Positions 55,220 to 64,000 of a stretch of DNA of 64,000 nucleotides are shown piece by piece. Source of the stretch: Emergomyces orientalis (taxonomy: Eukaryota; Ascomycota; Eurotiomycetes; Onygenales; Ajellomycetaceae); contig MOWL01000010.1 in NCBI GenBank assembly GCA_002110485.1, forward strand, positions 26,145 through 90,144. Reading direction: 5' to 3'. The position numbers and the translations under genes are program-made. Under the pieces are notes generated by a model that had not been told where the DNA came from, searched no databases, and was given only the letters and a program-made list of their open reading frames with translations. The first letter of the stretch is position 1. Every line of letters starts with the position of its first letter.

Positions 55220-58200
55220 ATGGTTAATCTACGATCGGGCAGTGCACCAGATTTAACGAGAGAGTACGTCCCGCCGAATAGACATACACAGACACCCGAT
55301 AACGAGGTTAGAAATGAGAGCAGGTCTTTGCCGACACCTGCAACAGTTCGCCGGAGGCCTATGGAGGCTCGTGAGTTAACATCGGAAGGATCAGGCAGTG
55401 AGTTTGAAGACCCGATGTCCGATCACTCGAGCTCCGGTCAGCGAGACCGGGAGGATACGGAGACTGTCTGTATGAAGCTGGAGATTGTGAGGCTTCAGCA
55501 TGAGATTGAGAGAATGAGAGTCAATAGAAGTGCAGGCTCTATGAATGATGATCTGAATGCGGATGTTGCGGACTATCTGCAGCAGAAGGGAAAGACACCT
55601 TCTATTATGAAGATCATTAAGCAGTTTAAGCAGCAGGTGGGACTGATTGCAGAGTCTGTATGACTTCTTGGTTTTGTGAACTATTCAACGTGGAGAGAGA
55701 ATGTTCTTTGAACTGTTGAGCATTCTGAAACTAGTGATATTCTAGACAATAAGGAGGTGGGTCCTGCTGAGGGGGCTAGTGTCTGCATGCAGCAGCTCTG
55801 GAAGGAGAGGAATAGTTGGCTCTATGGATATATGTGGTCTTCTATTTCTATGCAGGCGAGGGCTCATTTTACATTGTCAGGGGATAATCGGCTATCTGCT
55901 TATATGCTATGGTCTGTGGTTGAGGAGACCTTTGCTGAGAGGCCAATTGTACAGTGAACTAGATTGTATGAGAAGCTCTTGACATTAACAGCTGCTATGA
56001 AGGGGTCTAATCAAGCATTTATTGAGTGTTTGCTAGCCATTAGGACTGAATATATTCACATAGGGTTTCCTGCTCAGAATTCCATGTTCTTTGACCGATT
56101 GCTCACGGGAGTGAGTAATAAATGGGCGACCTTCATTAAGAATCGTATGGATGCTATTGAGAGAGATCCCACTGCTGAGCCTCTTGAAAATGATCTTCTA
56201 GGCCTATGCCGTGATATAATGATGAGATTGCCTGTGGGGGAACCCTCTAAGAATTCCTCTAAAGCATCAATGAATAATGCTCAAGAGAGTGAGAGTCCTG
56301 GATGGTCTTGTGCAGCAGAAGGAGGCTCTTCTGGAGAGACTAGATGGGAAGAAAGACATTGCTATAATTGTGAGAAGATTGGGCATATAGCAGCTAACTG
56401 CAAGAAGAAGGAGAAGAAAGATGAGAAGAAAGATGAGAAGAAGAATGAGAGACAGATCACAAAGAGTGCTAAGAATGATGTTAAAGACAGTTCTGCACTG
56501 ATGCATAATGTAGTGGAGCAGTTGTTTCATACCGCGGAGAAGACTAGCAGTGGTGCGAGCACATGAATCCTAGACTCTGGCTCTGGAGCTCATGCCATGC
56601 CCTGCAGAGAACTGGTTACGGGGAGTTCAAAGGCTTCCAATGTTATACTAGAGATGGCGGATGGAACTATGGTCCCTGCGTCAGCGGTTGGCACGGTGCG
56701 TGTGCCTGTGGATGGGGCGGACGTACAGTTGAAAAATGCTCGCTATGTCCCGAACTTGGAGGTCAATCTTATGAGCTTTGGCAAGCTTGTACAAGAGAGG
56801 TTTACCTTTAAACAGGTAACATATGAGAATACGCACTCCATTCTGGTGATCTCTCCTGACAGGATGTTCAGTTTTACAGCTGTTTTGAATGACAAGGATA
56901 TCTATGTGGTGGAAAAGCCACCGGAGGTACAGAATTTGATTCAGTTTGCGATGCCGAATGGCAGGTTTGATGCTGTGAATGTGATGAGAGAACAAGATGA
57001 TGACTCTCTGCTGACGCTGTCTAGTGAGGCTGCATGGTCAGCTATGAAACTGTCAATGTTGCAATGGCATTTAAGGCTAGGCCATCTCAACTCAATGGAT
57101 ATTGTGAAAATGGCGGCGGATCCTCGCATGGGGATGTTGATTGAGGGACCCAGGACTTTGCCCTTTTGCAAGGTCTGTGTGCAGGCTAAAATGACTTGTC
57201 CTGTGTTTGAACCGATGACACGGGCTATAAAGCCTGCTATGCGTCTCTTTATAGACCTCGCTGGAGGAGGTCGTACGTTGTATAATGAAGATGGGGTTCC
57301 CACGTCTGGGGGGGCGAATTACTGGATGAGTATTACCGATGATGCGACTAGGTATAGATGGGTTATACTCTTAGCCTCGAAGGCAGAGGTTACAGCGAGA
57401 TTGAAGGTCTTTGTTGCGTCAATTGAGGCCACTGCTCAGCGGCGAGTTGGAACCTTGCACTGGGATGGCGGTAGCAGGTTTAAGAGTGAGGAATTGAAGG
57501 CGTTTTGCGTGGAGCGAGGCATCGTCTATGAGATGACTACTTCATATACTCCGCAGTCGAATGGTCCCGCGGAACGTACGAACCGCATTATAATTGAAAA
57601 GACAAGAAGCTTGCTGTTTGACAGTGAACTCTCTAGAGAGCTCTGGGGAGAAGCAATGCAGGCGGCTGTTATGATGATTAATATGTCTCCTACTTCCGCT
57701 AAGCTTTACGGCTGTAAGGGAGGCAGTCCGCTGACTCCTTTTGAAGCCTGGATGGGGATTCAGCCTGCCGCTGGCTGGCTGCACAGATGGGGATGTAAGG
57801 CCTACAAGAAGAATCTTCAGGTTACAAATAAGCTTGCGGACCGTACGGATGGCAGGGAGTGGCGGTTTGTGGGCTATCAGGGCCTACATCAATATCGACT
57901 GTGGGATCCTGTTACAAAACGTTTAGAGATTGCTCGCGATGTGGTTTTTGATGAGAACCTTACAGATAAGACAGTTGTTAATACAGTCATGCCAGTGTCT
58001 AAGCCGAACAATCTCCCGCAGGAGTTGGATGTGCTAGATGCACTGAGTGGATGGCAGCATGGTCTTTTGCGGCGACTTGCAAAGGAAAAGCCATATGTTA
58101 TGAAGATGCTAGTTAATGGCGAGCTTGATAAGGCTATCGAGCCAGCTTATCTTCTTAATAACGAGATGGATCTTCTAGAGGATGAGAAGTGTGATAGCTC

Positions 58201-59815
58201 TGCCACTAGTGAGGCGCCTGTTCTCAGTACTCTTACAGATCGTCCGACTACTCTAGCTGAGGCTAAACGGAGCCCTGATTGGGACTATTGGCTGGAGGCT
58301 ATGAAGAAGGAGGTTGAGATGTTTCAGGAAAAGAAGACCTATATCATGGTTGAATGAACTCCGGATATGAATGTTCTCACTGGCAAGTGGGTGTACGACT
58401 GGAAGTTTAATAACAATGGTGAAACCATTCGTTTTCGTGCATGATGGGTGGTTAGGGGCTTTCTTCAACAGGAAGGTGTTCACTATTCTAAGTCATATGC
58501 AGCGGTTGTTTCGGGTCCTACTACTAGAGGCCTGTTCGCGATCTCTGCGGCTCGAGGATGGGTGTCGAAGTCGATTGACTACGTCTCTGCATTCCTGAAT
58601 GGAATACTGCCGCAGCATGAGATGATTTATATGCAGCTCCCTACGGGCGTTAAACATGGTAGAGGGGGACTGGTTGGGCTGGTACGGCAGAGCCTATATG
58701 GCATGAAACAGGCTGCGAGAACATGGTATTTTGTTGCAACAGAGCACCTGATCTCTTTGGGCTTTCGTGTCTCACCGTACGATGGCGGATTTCTATATCA
58801 TCCCATTCGGAAGGTCTATTTAACGCTGCATGTGGATGACTGCCGGGTTACGGGACCTGATGAGAATGAGTTGAACTGGGTTCTGGCTGAAATAGCAAAG
58901 AGATTTGAGACTAAGAGAGTTGATGAAGATAAGCCGTACTTGAGCATGGAGGTTAAATATCATGAGAATGGTGATTTAGCGGTCACGCAGAGCCGCTATA
59001 TTGATGAGATCTTGGAGGACTTTGGCATGGATAAGGTCAATCCGGCTGGCATTCCTATGGCGGTGGGTTTGAAGCTTGAGTTCTCGCCAGATGAGAGTGG
59101 AGGTCTAGACGATGATTTTATGACTACTAGATATCGTCATGGGTTAGGATCTCTTCAGTATCTGGTTACATGCAGTAGGCCTGATCTGGCTTTCGCGGTC
59201 AACTATTTATCGCGATTTAATGCACGGCCGAACAAGGCGTGCTGGGCGGCCTTAAAGCAGGTTCTACGGTACGTTAAGAAGACGAGGCGAGTGGGCATTC
59301 TTTATAAAGGAGAGATTAGTGAGGATGGATTGGCTCCTACGGCATATTGTGACTCGGACTGGGCGGGAGCGGATCCCCAGTTTAAATCAACTTCGGGCTA
59401 TGTGATCATGATTAATGGAGCCCCTGTGTCATGGCGTTCGCAGCGGCAGGCCTCTACGGCTAAATCTACAACGGAGGCAGAGTATATTGCTGCTAGTGAG
59501 GCTGCTTGCGAGTTGATATGGTTGAATGATATGTTGCATGATGCCGGTTTACTGCAGGAAAAGGGGCGTGTACGGTCCAATCTTCAGGTTGATAATAGAG
59601 GTGCCATGGATCTTGCTAAGGGAGAGTCCTTAACGAAGAGATCTCGCCATATAGAGGTTCATTATCATATTCTCCGTGATCTTGTGGCTAAGGATGAGGT
59701 GTGCCTTCAACATGTGGGCTCAACGGCGAATAAGGCCGATGGCTTTACGAAGCCGCTAGCGAGGCCTGCGTTTAGTGATTTTGTGCGAGAATTGGGCATG
59801 AGAGAATGTGCCTAG
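55220..59815 (+). pseudogene. Copia-2 Gag-Pol, single phase with six in-frame TGA codons
   Basis: 1,532 codons from MVNLRSGSAPDLTREYVPP to TAG at 59813. Gag: coiled region and zinc knuckle CYNCEKIGHIAANC (about 56360). Protease: ILDSGSGAHAM. Integrase: HLRLGHLNSMDIVKM...CKVCVQAKMTC (HHCC), then FIDLAGGG, ITDDATRYRWV and TPQSNGPAERTNRIIIEKTR (DDE core). RT: SIDYVSAFLNG, QSLYGMKQAARTW and LTLHVDDCRVTG. RNase H: AYCDSDWAGADPQFKSTSGY and KSTTEAEYIAASEAACELIW. TGA at 55661, 55709, 55955, 56564, 58355 and 58442. The one at 56564 immediately precedes ILDSG, where Copia proteins have Trp; 58442 is where most have Arg. No TAA, TAG or frameshift. Confidence 0.95.
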
Positions 59816-59915
59816 TTCTATCTAAAAGTTATGTGTATTTAGTGTGTTTTTTGATTGATTTGAGGGCAGCTACTAGGTGTGCCGCCGTGCTCTGGGGCGC
59901 CCTAGCATGGGGGGG

Positions 59916-60019
59916 TGTTGGATGATACTAGGGCTACCATAGTCACGTGTCCCCCATTATATAGTTGCCAGCGTGTTCACTAGTTAGTTTAGTTAGGATA
60001 TAATGCACATTATCTATGA
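59916..60019 (+). repeat. Copia-2 3' LTR (104 bp)
   Basis: Identical to the 5' LTR; preceded by a G-run polypurine tract and followed by the ATGAT duplication. Confidence 0.95.
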
Positions 60020-60024
60020 ATGAT

Positions 60025-60225
60025 AGCCGTGATAGCATCGTGCTATCAAAAGCTATCAGAGCTATTGATACACAAGTAGCCATGATAGCTGTCTGCTTTC
60101 ATTGCTACCAGATCTACCAGAAGATTTCATCATGTATATAAACATGCTCATTACTCTTAGAATCAGAGAAGCTTATCTTCTTGATCACAATCAATTTAAT
60201 TCTCTTATATCACTCTACCTTCCTG
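60025..60225 (+). repeat. Probable Gypsy LTR, right part
   Basis: Continuation of 54872-55006 after Copia-2. Includes an imperfect inverted GATAGC/GCTATC cluster (60025-60090) and a possible promoter stretch TATATAAACATG at about 60135. Confidence 0.4.
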
Positions 60226-60440
60226 TCAGGGGTTGAACCTCTATATGGTTATGTGAACTCAGGCTAGCCAGCTTCCATGCTAGTGACTAGCTCTCACTTG
60301 TAATCTGTGTGCACTTTTCTACACACTCTTTACACTTCTTTTTTTTCTTTCTCTTTTCTTTCTTAAACTTTTCTTTTTATATATTAGACACAATATAGTT
60401 CTTTCATATCTAATTATTTATCTCTTATATTAGAAAAGCT
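60226..60440 (+). repeat. 225-bp repeat, copy 2
   Basis: Begins TGTCAGGGGTTGAACC; matches 29289-29512, with most CpGs changed to TpG/CpA. GGTTGAACC near its start may serve as a Gypsy primer-binding site (inference). Confidence 0.65.
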
Positions 60441-62090
60441 TCATTTTTACTCCTTACTAAAGAAAGACATGAAAAAGCTCAGAAAGACACTGATATCATA
60501 AATCAATTATTAAGAAAGAATAATAATGTGACAGAGTAGCAAGAAATCTCTGCATCTATAAAAAAGTTCAGAAGAATACTGACATTATAAACTCATTTTT
60601 TGAGTAAATCACAGTGTGACAAAGTAGCAAGAAATCCCTGTATTTATAAAAATAAAAACTCTGATGATCATCTTTAAGACTTCATTGAATGAAGATGAAT
60701 TTGTGTTAGTCACAAGCAGTTATAAATTATAGAATAAAGAAATAATTATTAATCTTACTAGAGAGAAGCTTGCAGAGCTTCTTCAGATAAAGAAAAAACT
60801 GATAGCTCAATAAATGAAGCTATAGAATCAATGATGAGAACTTGAGAAATAATAAATATTTATCAGAATTTCAGATTTAACTGAAGTTATTACTATCTCT
60901 CTTTCTATTAAATTAAAATGATCAAAAGCAAGTCTTTCAGACTCTATCTATTATAATAGTAATAATCTCTTCTATTTCTCACAGTTTCTCAGCAACCTCA
61001 AAGCCAAGATCATGATTGATGAACAGATCATTGAAAATGAACAGACTCAAGTGTGATATACTTTTGAAAAACTGAAAGACAAAGTATCAGTAAAAATTAA
61101 TTCTTGAGTGAATCAGTATTCTTAAATTAATAGATTTATTATCAAGAAGTTTCTTGAGCTTCTGAAGTCAACATTTATCAATACAGTCTATAAACAGAAA
61201 GTCTTGAACAAACTGAATAGACTGAGACAAGAAAAGAGAAGTTTTAATAAACTTTTAACTAAACTGAAGCAACTGTTTCTAGAGACTGATGAGCATGAAT
61301 GAGCTGACTCAATTAAAAAAGACTATTTAAAAGAAGTTTTTAATTAAGAACTAAAAAAACATCTCTTGAGCTTAAATGAAAAGAAGTTCTATTGTCACAG
61401 ACCTACACTGAAGAGCTCGGCACTAATATAGATCTTATATAACAAAAAGTAGAAAATGTTAAGGAAAAGAAAAGAAAAGAAAAAGCATTTGAGTGTGAAC
61501 ACACAAGATTCTTTTATGAGCCTGGCAGGGTGAATAATCATATTTCTGAAAAGTCTGACCCAGGGGTTAGACTTTTTCCGAGCATTTTGGTGTGTGATTT
61601 TCAGCGGATATCGGCGCGGCGGCCGCATATTGGCGTGGCCGCTAGGTCGGCGAAAACCATGGAGCTTCCATTGGCATGCAAGCGGAATGGTCTACTAACA
61701 TGGGCGTAGCCCATCACATCTATGATGAATTCAAGAATTAAATGAAAAGAATTACAGATTATATAAAAAACTTCAATAAGTCTGAGAAAAGTCAGCTGAG
61801 TTAACACTGAAATATCTTATTCAAGAGACTCTGAAGAAGTCTTTCTCAGACTTCTTCTAAATCACAGAATATCATGAACTGAGAGCTCACATCAGCACAA
61901 ACTGTTAAAAAAAAGAACAAGAGAATACAATACACTGTATAAATAGATTTCAAAAAGCTGAATAGAAAAAAGAAAAAGAGATTGTGCTTTTACTGTGAAA
62001 TATCAGAGTATATGATCACAGATTGCTCTTACAAGCCCGCGCGGTGCTCTGTGAAGGCTGTCAGTGTAGCTCTTATATTGAAACCACTAA
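60441..62090 (+). pseudogene. Gypsy Gag remnant with zinc knuckle, split by a solo LTR
   Basis: Fragmentary plus-strand reading: FIIKKFLELLKSTFINTVYK, LNKLNRLRQEKRSFNKLLTK, LKKHLLSLNEKKFY, then after the LTR RITDYIKNFNKSEKSQLS and CFYCEISEYMITDC. The last is a CCHC knuckle whose His position is now Tyr (CAT to TAT type change). TAA at probable Gln and TGA at a probable Trp interrupt it. Very AT-rich; dead. Confidence 0.75.
61393..61718 (+). repeat. Solo LTR family 1, copy 2 (326 bp) with TCTAT target duplication
   Basis: TGTCACAGACC to GCCCATCACA; TCTAT at 61388-61392 and 61719-61723. Keeps a GC-rich core with GGCGCGGCGGCCGCATATTG. Confidence 0.93.
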
Positions 62091-62442
62091 ATCTAGTCTG
62101 TGTTGACTAACAGCGTGAGTCGTTGATCCCCTCACCAAAAACCCATCCGCGCTACGCCCGATCCGGGTTGGCGCCCGCTGAAAGTCACCGCTGAAAGTCA
62201 CCCCGCCCAGATGTCGCCATGGAGCCCGCGTTCCTCGATGATTTCAGTATTTGAAGATGTCACACTGTTCTCGGTAGCTTGAGTCATCTCCACACTCGAT
62301 CGTGGCGACGCTCTGTCGACGGTGTGGTTGTCAGAATCCATGGAAGAATCTGCGTGCTATTCTATATTGTGCAGTCATTTAGAGTTACAAGAGTGGCCGG
62401 CCGGCCGAGGTTTCTAGAGTTAACCTTAGAATTCAAATCATC
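62091..62442. other. GC-normal sliver between transposons
   Basis: Retains many CpGs, with a direct repeat CGCTGAAAGTCAC twice in tandem at about 62177-62203 and GGCCGGCCGGCC near 62396. No recognisable gene. It may be a fragment of host subtelomere or of an LTR. Confidence 0.5.
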
Positions 62443-62457
62443 AACCACTTTTTTTCT

Positions 62458-63347
62458 AAATATTGCAAGTTCAAAAATAGTTTCATGGTCTTTTATTAAA
62501 AGAAAGATAAAAGAGAATTGCTTAGAAAAATGGCATAAAATATGGGAAAAACAAAGAAAAAGTCCTCACTATCTTAGATTTGAAACTAAACCTAAATGGA
62601 AATCATGCTCTATTAAGTGCAAGAAGAAGCTTTTCTCCTCAATCATTCAATTGAAACTAGGTCATGGCTATTTCAAATCTTATTTGAAAAGAATATCTGA
62701 TATTGAAAGTGAAAATTGTGAATATTGTGACTCTCTTGAAGACCCAGAACATATCTTAATGAATTGCTCATTAAATCAAGAACTTAGAGCTGAACTGAGA
62801 TATAAATATAAGCTGAGAGAAATGAATATGAAACTACTATTTTCAACTGAAATAGGCAGTCAATATTTAATTGATTTTCTCAATGAAACTCAAATAGCTA
62901 CTAGAAATCAATTCTATTTCAAAGATGAAAATATAAATGAATGAGAATCTGAAATATTCTTTATAAAAACTGCTAGATATTATATAATATCTCACTATTT
63001 CTTTTGTGTTAGAGTCTGTCTTTTATTTCCTTTGTATTCATGTCATGAGTTATTTTGTCTATCATTAATTTATTTTCTTTGTAATCACTTGAAAATTATA
63101 TGAAAAAAAGAGAATATAAATAATCTTCAAAGATATTTATAAATAAATAAATAAAAAAAGAAAAATCAATTTGCTGACTATTCTGGGCTGGAATTCAAGT
63201 ATTGCAAGTGCTATTTGTTTGAAGAAAAAATGTATAGTAATTAGTGTTAAAGTTAGAAAAATCCTGAGACTCTTTGAGTCTCAGGTAGATATCATAGTCT
63301 CTGACTGCATATATCTATAATTGAAGAATAATAATAATAATAATAAT
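62458..63347 (+). mobile_element. LINE-B copy, 5'-truncated, with 15-bp target duplication
   Basis: Flanked by AACCACTTTTTTTCT at 62443-62457 and 63348-63362. Starts within ORF2 (IASSKIVSWSFIKRKIKENC), runs open to the end of ORF2 at 62944 (NENINE-type C-terminus, zinc motif CEYCDSLEDPEHILMNC), then 3' UTR and (AAT)n tail. Over the shared coding part I see a single difference from the full-length copy: TGG at 62531 where that copy has TGA at 41732. Confidence 0.95.
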
Positions 63348-63681
63348 AACCACTTTTTTTCTTTCTTCTAGCAAGCATCTAAGCATCTAAGTATCGAATG
63401 AACAAACAAATGCATCAATGAACTACAGAATATATTATCTTCAGACTGTGAATGTAGATATCTTTCTGTAACCACTTCATCCACTTTTCTCAGTGCCAGA
63501 TGTGCCAGACCGATTAGCCCCTTCGTGGGAAGGGGAAATCGAACTCTATGCCAGGTCAACAGATCAGACTGATTAGCTCATTTGTGGGAAGGGGAAATCA
63601 AACTCTATGCTGAACTGATGAGCTGACTACATCATTACACTATGATACTAGCACACCACTGCTTCTTTTCTAACTCGAATA

Positions 63682-63711
63682 TATCTATCTATATATATAT
63701 ATATATATATA
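63682..63711. repeat. (AT)n microsatellite
   Basis: Uninterrupted alternating TA following TATCTATC, ending at ACACTTATC. Confidence 0.9.
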
Positions 63712-63765
63712 CACTTATCACTGTGGCCGCAGGTGTAGATACCTTCCTGCAGCCACTGCATCCAC

Positions 63766-63785
63766 TTTTTGGCGGCCGCCAAAAA
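63766..63785. repeat. Perfect 20-bp palindrome with NotI site
   Basis: TTTTTGGCGGCCGCCAAAAA reads identically on both strands. Confidence 0.97.
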
Positions 63786-63817
63786 AGAACAACACCCATT
63801 CACTGCCATGCTCGATG

Positions 63818-63835
63818 TTTTGGCGGCCGCCAAAA
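63818..63835. repeat. Perfect 18-bp palindrome with NotI site
   Basis: TTTTGGCGGCCGCCAAAA, about 50 bp further toward the telomere than the first palindrome. Confidence 0.97.
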
Positions 63836-63903
63836 TGGAAGGGGTTGGAGGGCCAGCAGCCGGGCCCCGTGCTTAGTCAGCCAACATGTCGAGTGTTAGT
63901 AAC

Positions 63904-64000
63904 TTAGGGTTAGGGTTAGGGTTAGGGTTAGGGTTAGGGTTAGGGTTAGGGTTAGGGTTAGGGTTAGGGTTAGGGTTAGGGTTAGGGTTAGGGTTAGGGT
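63904..64000 (+). repeat. Telomere, (TTAGGG)n
   Basis: Sixteen complete TTAGGG units plus one base, no variant repeats, G-rich strand running to the end of the window. This marks the physical right end of the chromosome or a contig end inside the telomere. Confidence 0.98.

Larger units (their letters stand above)
55012..60019 (+). mobile_element. Copia-2, full-length Ty1/Copia retrotransposon (5,008 bp)
   Basis: Flanked by target duplication ATGAT (55007-55011 and 60020-60024). LTRs of 104 bp at both ends are identical, marking a recent insertion. GGTTATGAGGCCC after the 5' LTR is the primer-binding site; a GGGGGG tract precedes the 3' LTR. One Gag-Pol phase fills the interior, interrupted by six TGA codons. 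Confidence 0.96.
63450..63785. repeat. Diverged subtelomeric direct repeats
   Basis: GACCGATTAGCCCCTTCGTG (about 63510) recurs as GACTGATTAGCTCATTTGTG (about 63568), each followed by GGAAGGGGAAATC. GTAGATATCTTTCTGTAACC (about 63456) recurs as GTAGATACCTTCCTGCAGCC (about 63735). Differences are nearly all C/T. Confidence 0.75.

Noticed and set aside
1260..59815. Nuclear genetic code with TGA as tryptophan
   Set aside because: TGG is common in the same frames, several host-type genes here appear to end in TGA, and many TGAs stand at arginine sites. A global reassignment is not supported.
62169..62177. TGGCGCCCG as a retroviral-type primer-binding site
   Set aside because: Nine-base match only, with no adjacent LTR end; taken as chance in a GC-normal sliver.
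63490..63610. tRNA gene or tRNA-derived SINE (GTTCGATTT resembles a Pol III B box on the minus strand)
   Set aside because: The B-box match is imperfect and no A box, acceptor stem or anticodon arm can be drawn. The sequence is better described as a diverged direct repeat.
1..64000. CRISPR array, rRNA cluster or prophage
   Set aside because: No regularly spaced short repeats with unique spacers, no rRNA-like sequence, and the intron and telomere features show a eukaryotic chromosome.

Overview
This is the right-hand end of a fungal chromosome. The last 97 bases are an uninterrupted (TTAGGG)n array with the G-rich strand running to the end. The few intact host genes have short introns with GTNNGT donors, CTAAC/CTGAC branch sites and YAG acceptors. 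The FKBP12 gene and the kinase-like families resemble those of filamentous ascomycetes, most likely Eurotiomycetes (Aspergillus/Penicillium type). That placement is inference from family resemblance, not from a search.

Layout. 1-2,623: end of a decayed Copia element with its 3' LTR. 4.4-6.7 kb: a coiled-coil / PD-(D/E)XK-like / kinase-like gene broken only by in-frame TGA codons. 8.6-18.1 kb: the most gene-like block, with mostly minus-strand hypothetical genes, a probable multi-exon membrane protein, and a tail-to-tail gene pair at 17.68 kb. 18.6-24.2 kb: decayed kinase and phosphotransferase fragments and a complete 1.29-kb non-autonomous LTR element. 24.2-28.9 kb: AT-rich decayed repeats plus one spliced hypothetical gene. 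28.9-52.8 kb: nested retrotransposons. These are Gypsy fragments on both strands, a truncated LINE (LINE-A), a full-length LINE with a 14-bp target-site duplication (LINE-B), a third LINE (LINE-C) and solo LTRs. 53.2-54.4 kb: an intact six-exon FKBP12 gene lying between two collinear pieces of LINE-C. 55.0-60.0 kb: a full-length Copia element with identical 104-bp LTRs and a 5-bp target duplication, inserted in a probable Gypsy LTR. 60.2-63.9 kb: Gypsy gag remnant, solo LTR, a 5'-truncated LINE-B copy with a 15-bp target duplication, subtelomeric repeats, two NotI-containing palindromes, then telomere.

The host genes do not form an obvious pathway. The common theme is repeat decay by C-to-T transitions. 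Duplicate copies differ mainly where one has CpG and the other TpG or CpA. Most element reading frames are still in a single phase and are interrupted only by nonsense codons, which are overwhelmingly TGA, many of them at positions where tryptophan or arginine is expected. The target duplications give a relative insertion order: Gypsy first, then LINE-B into it, then a solo LTR into LINE-B.
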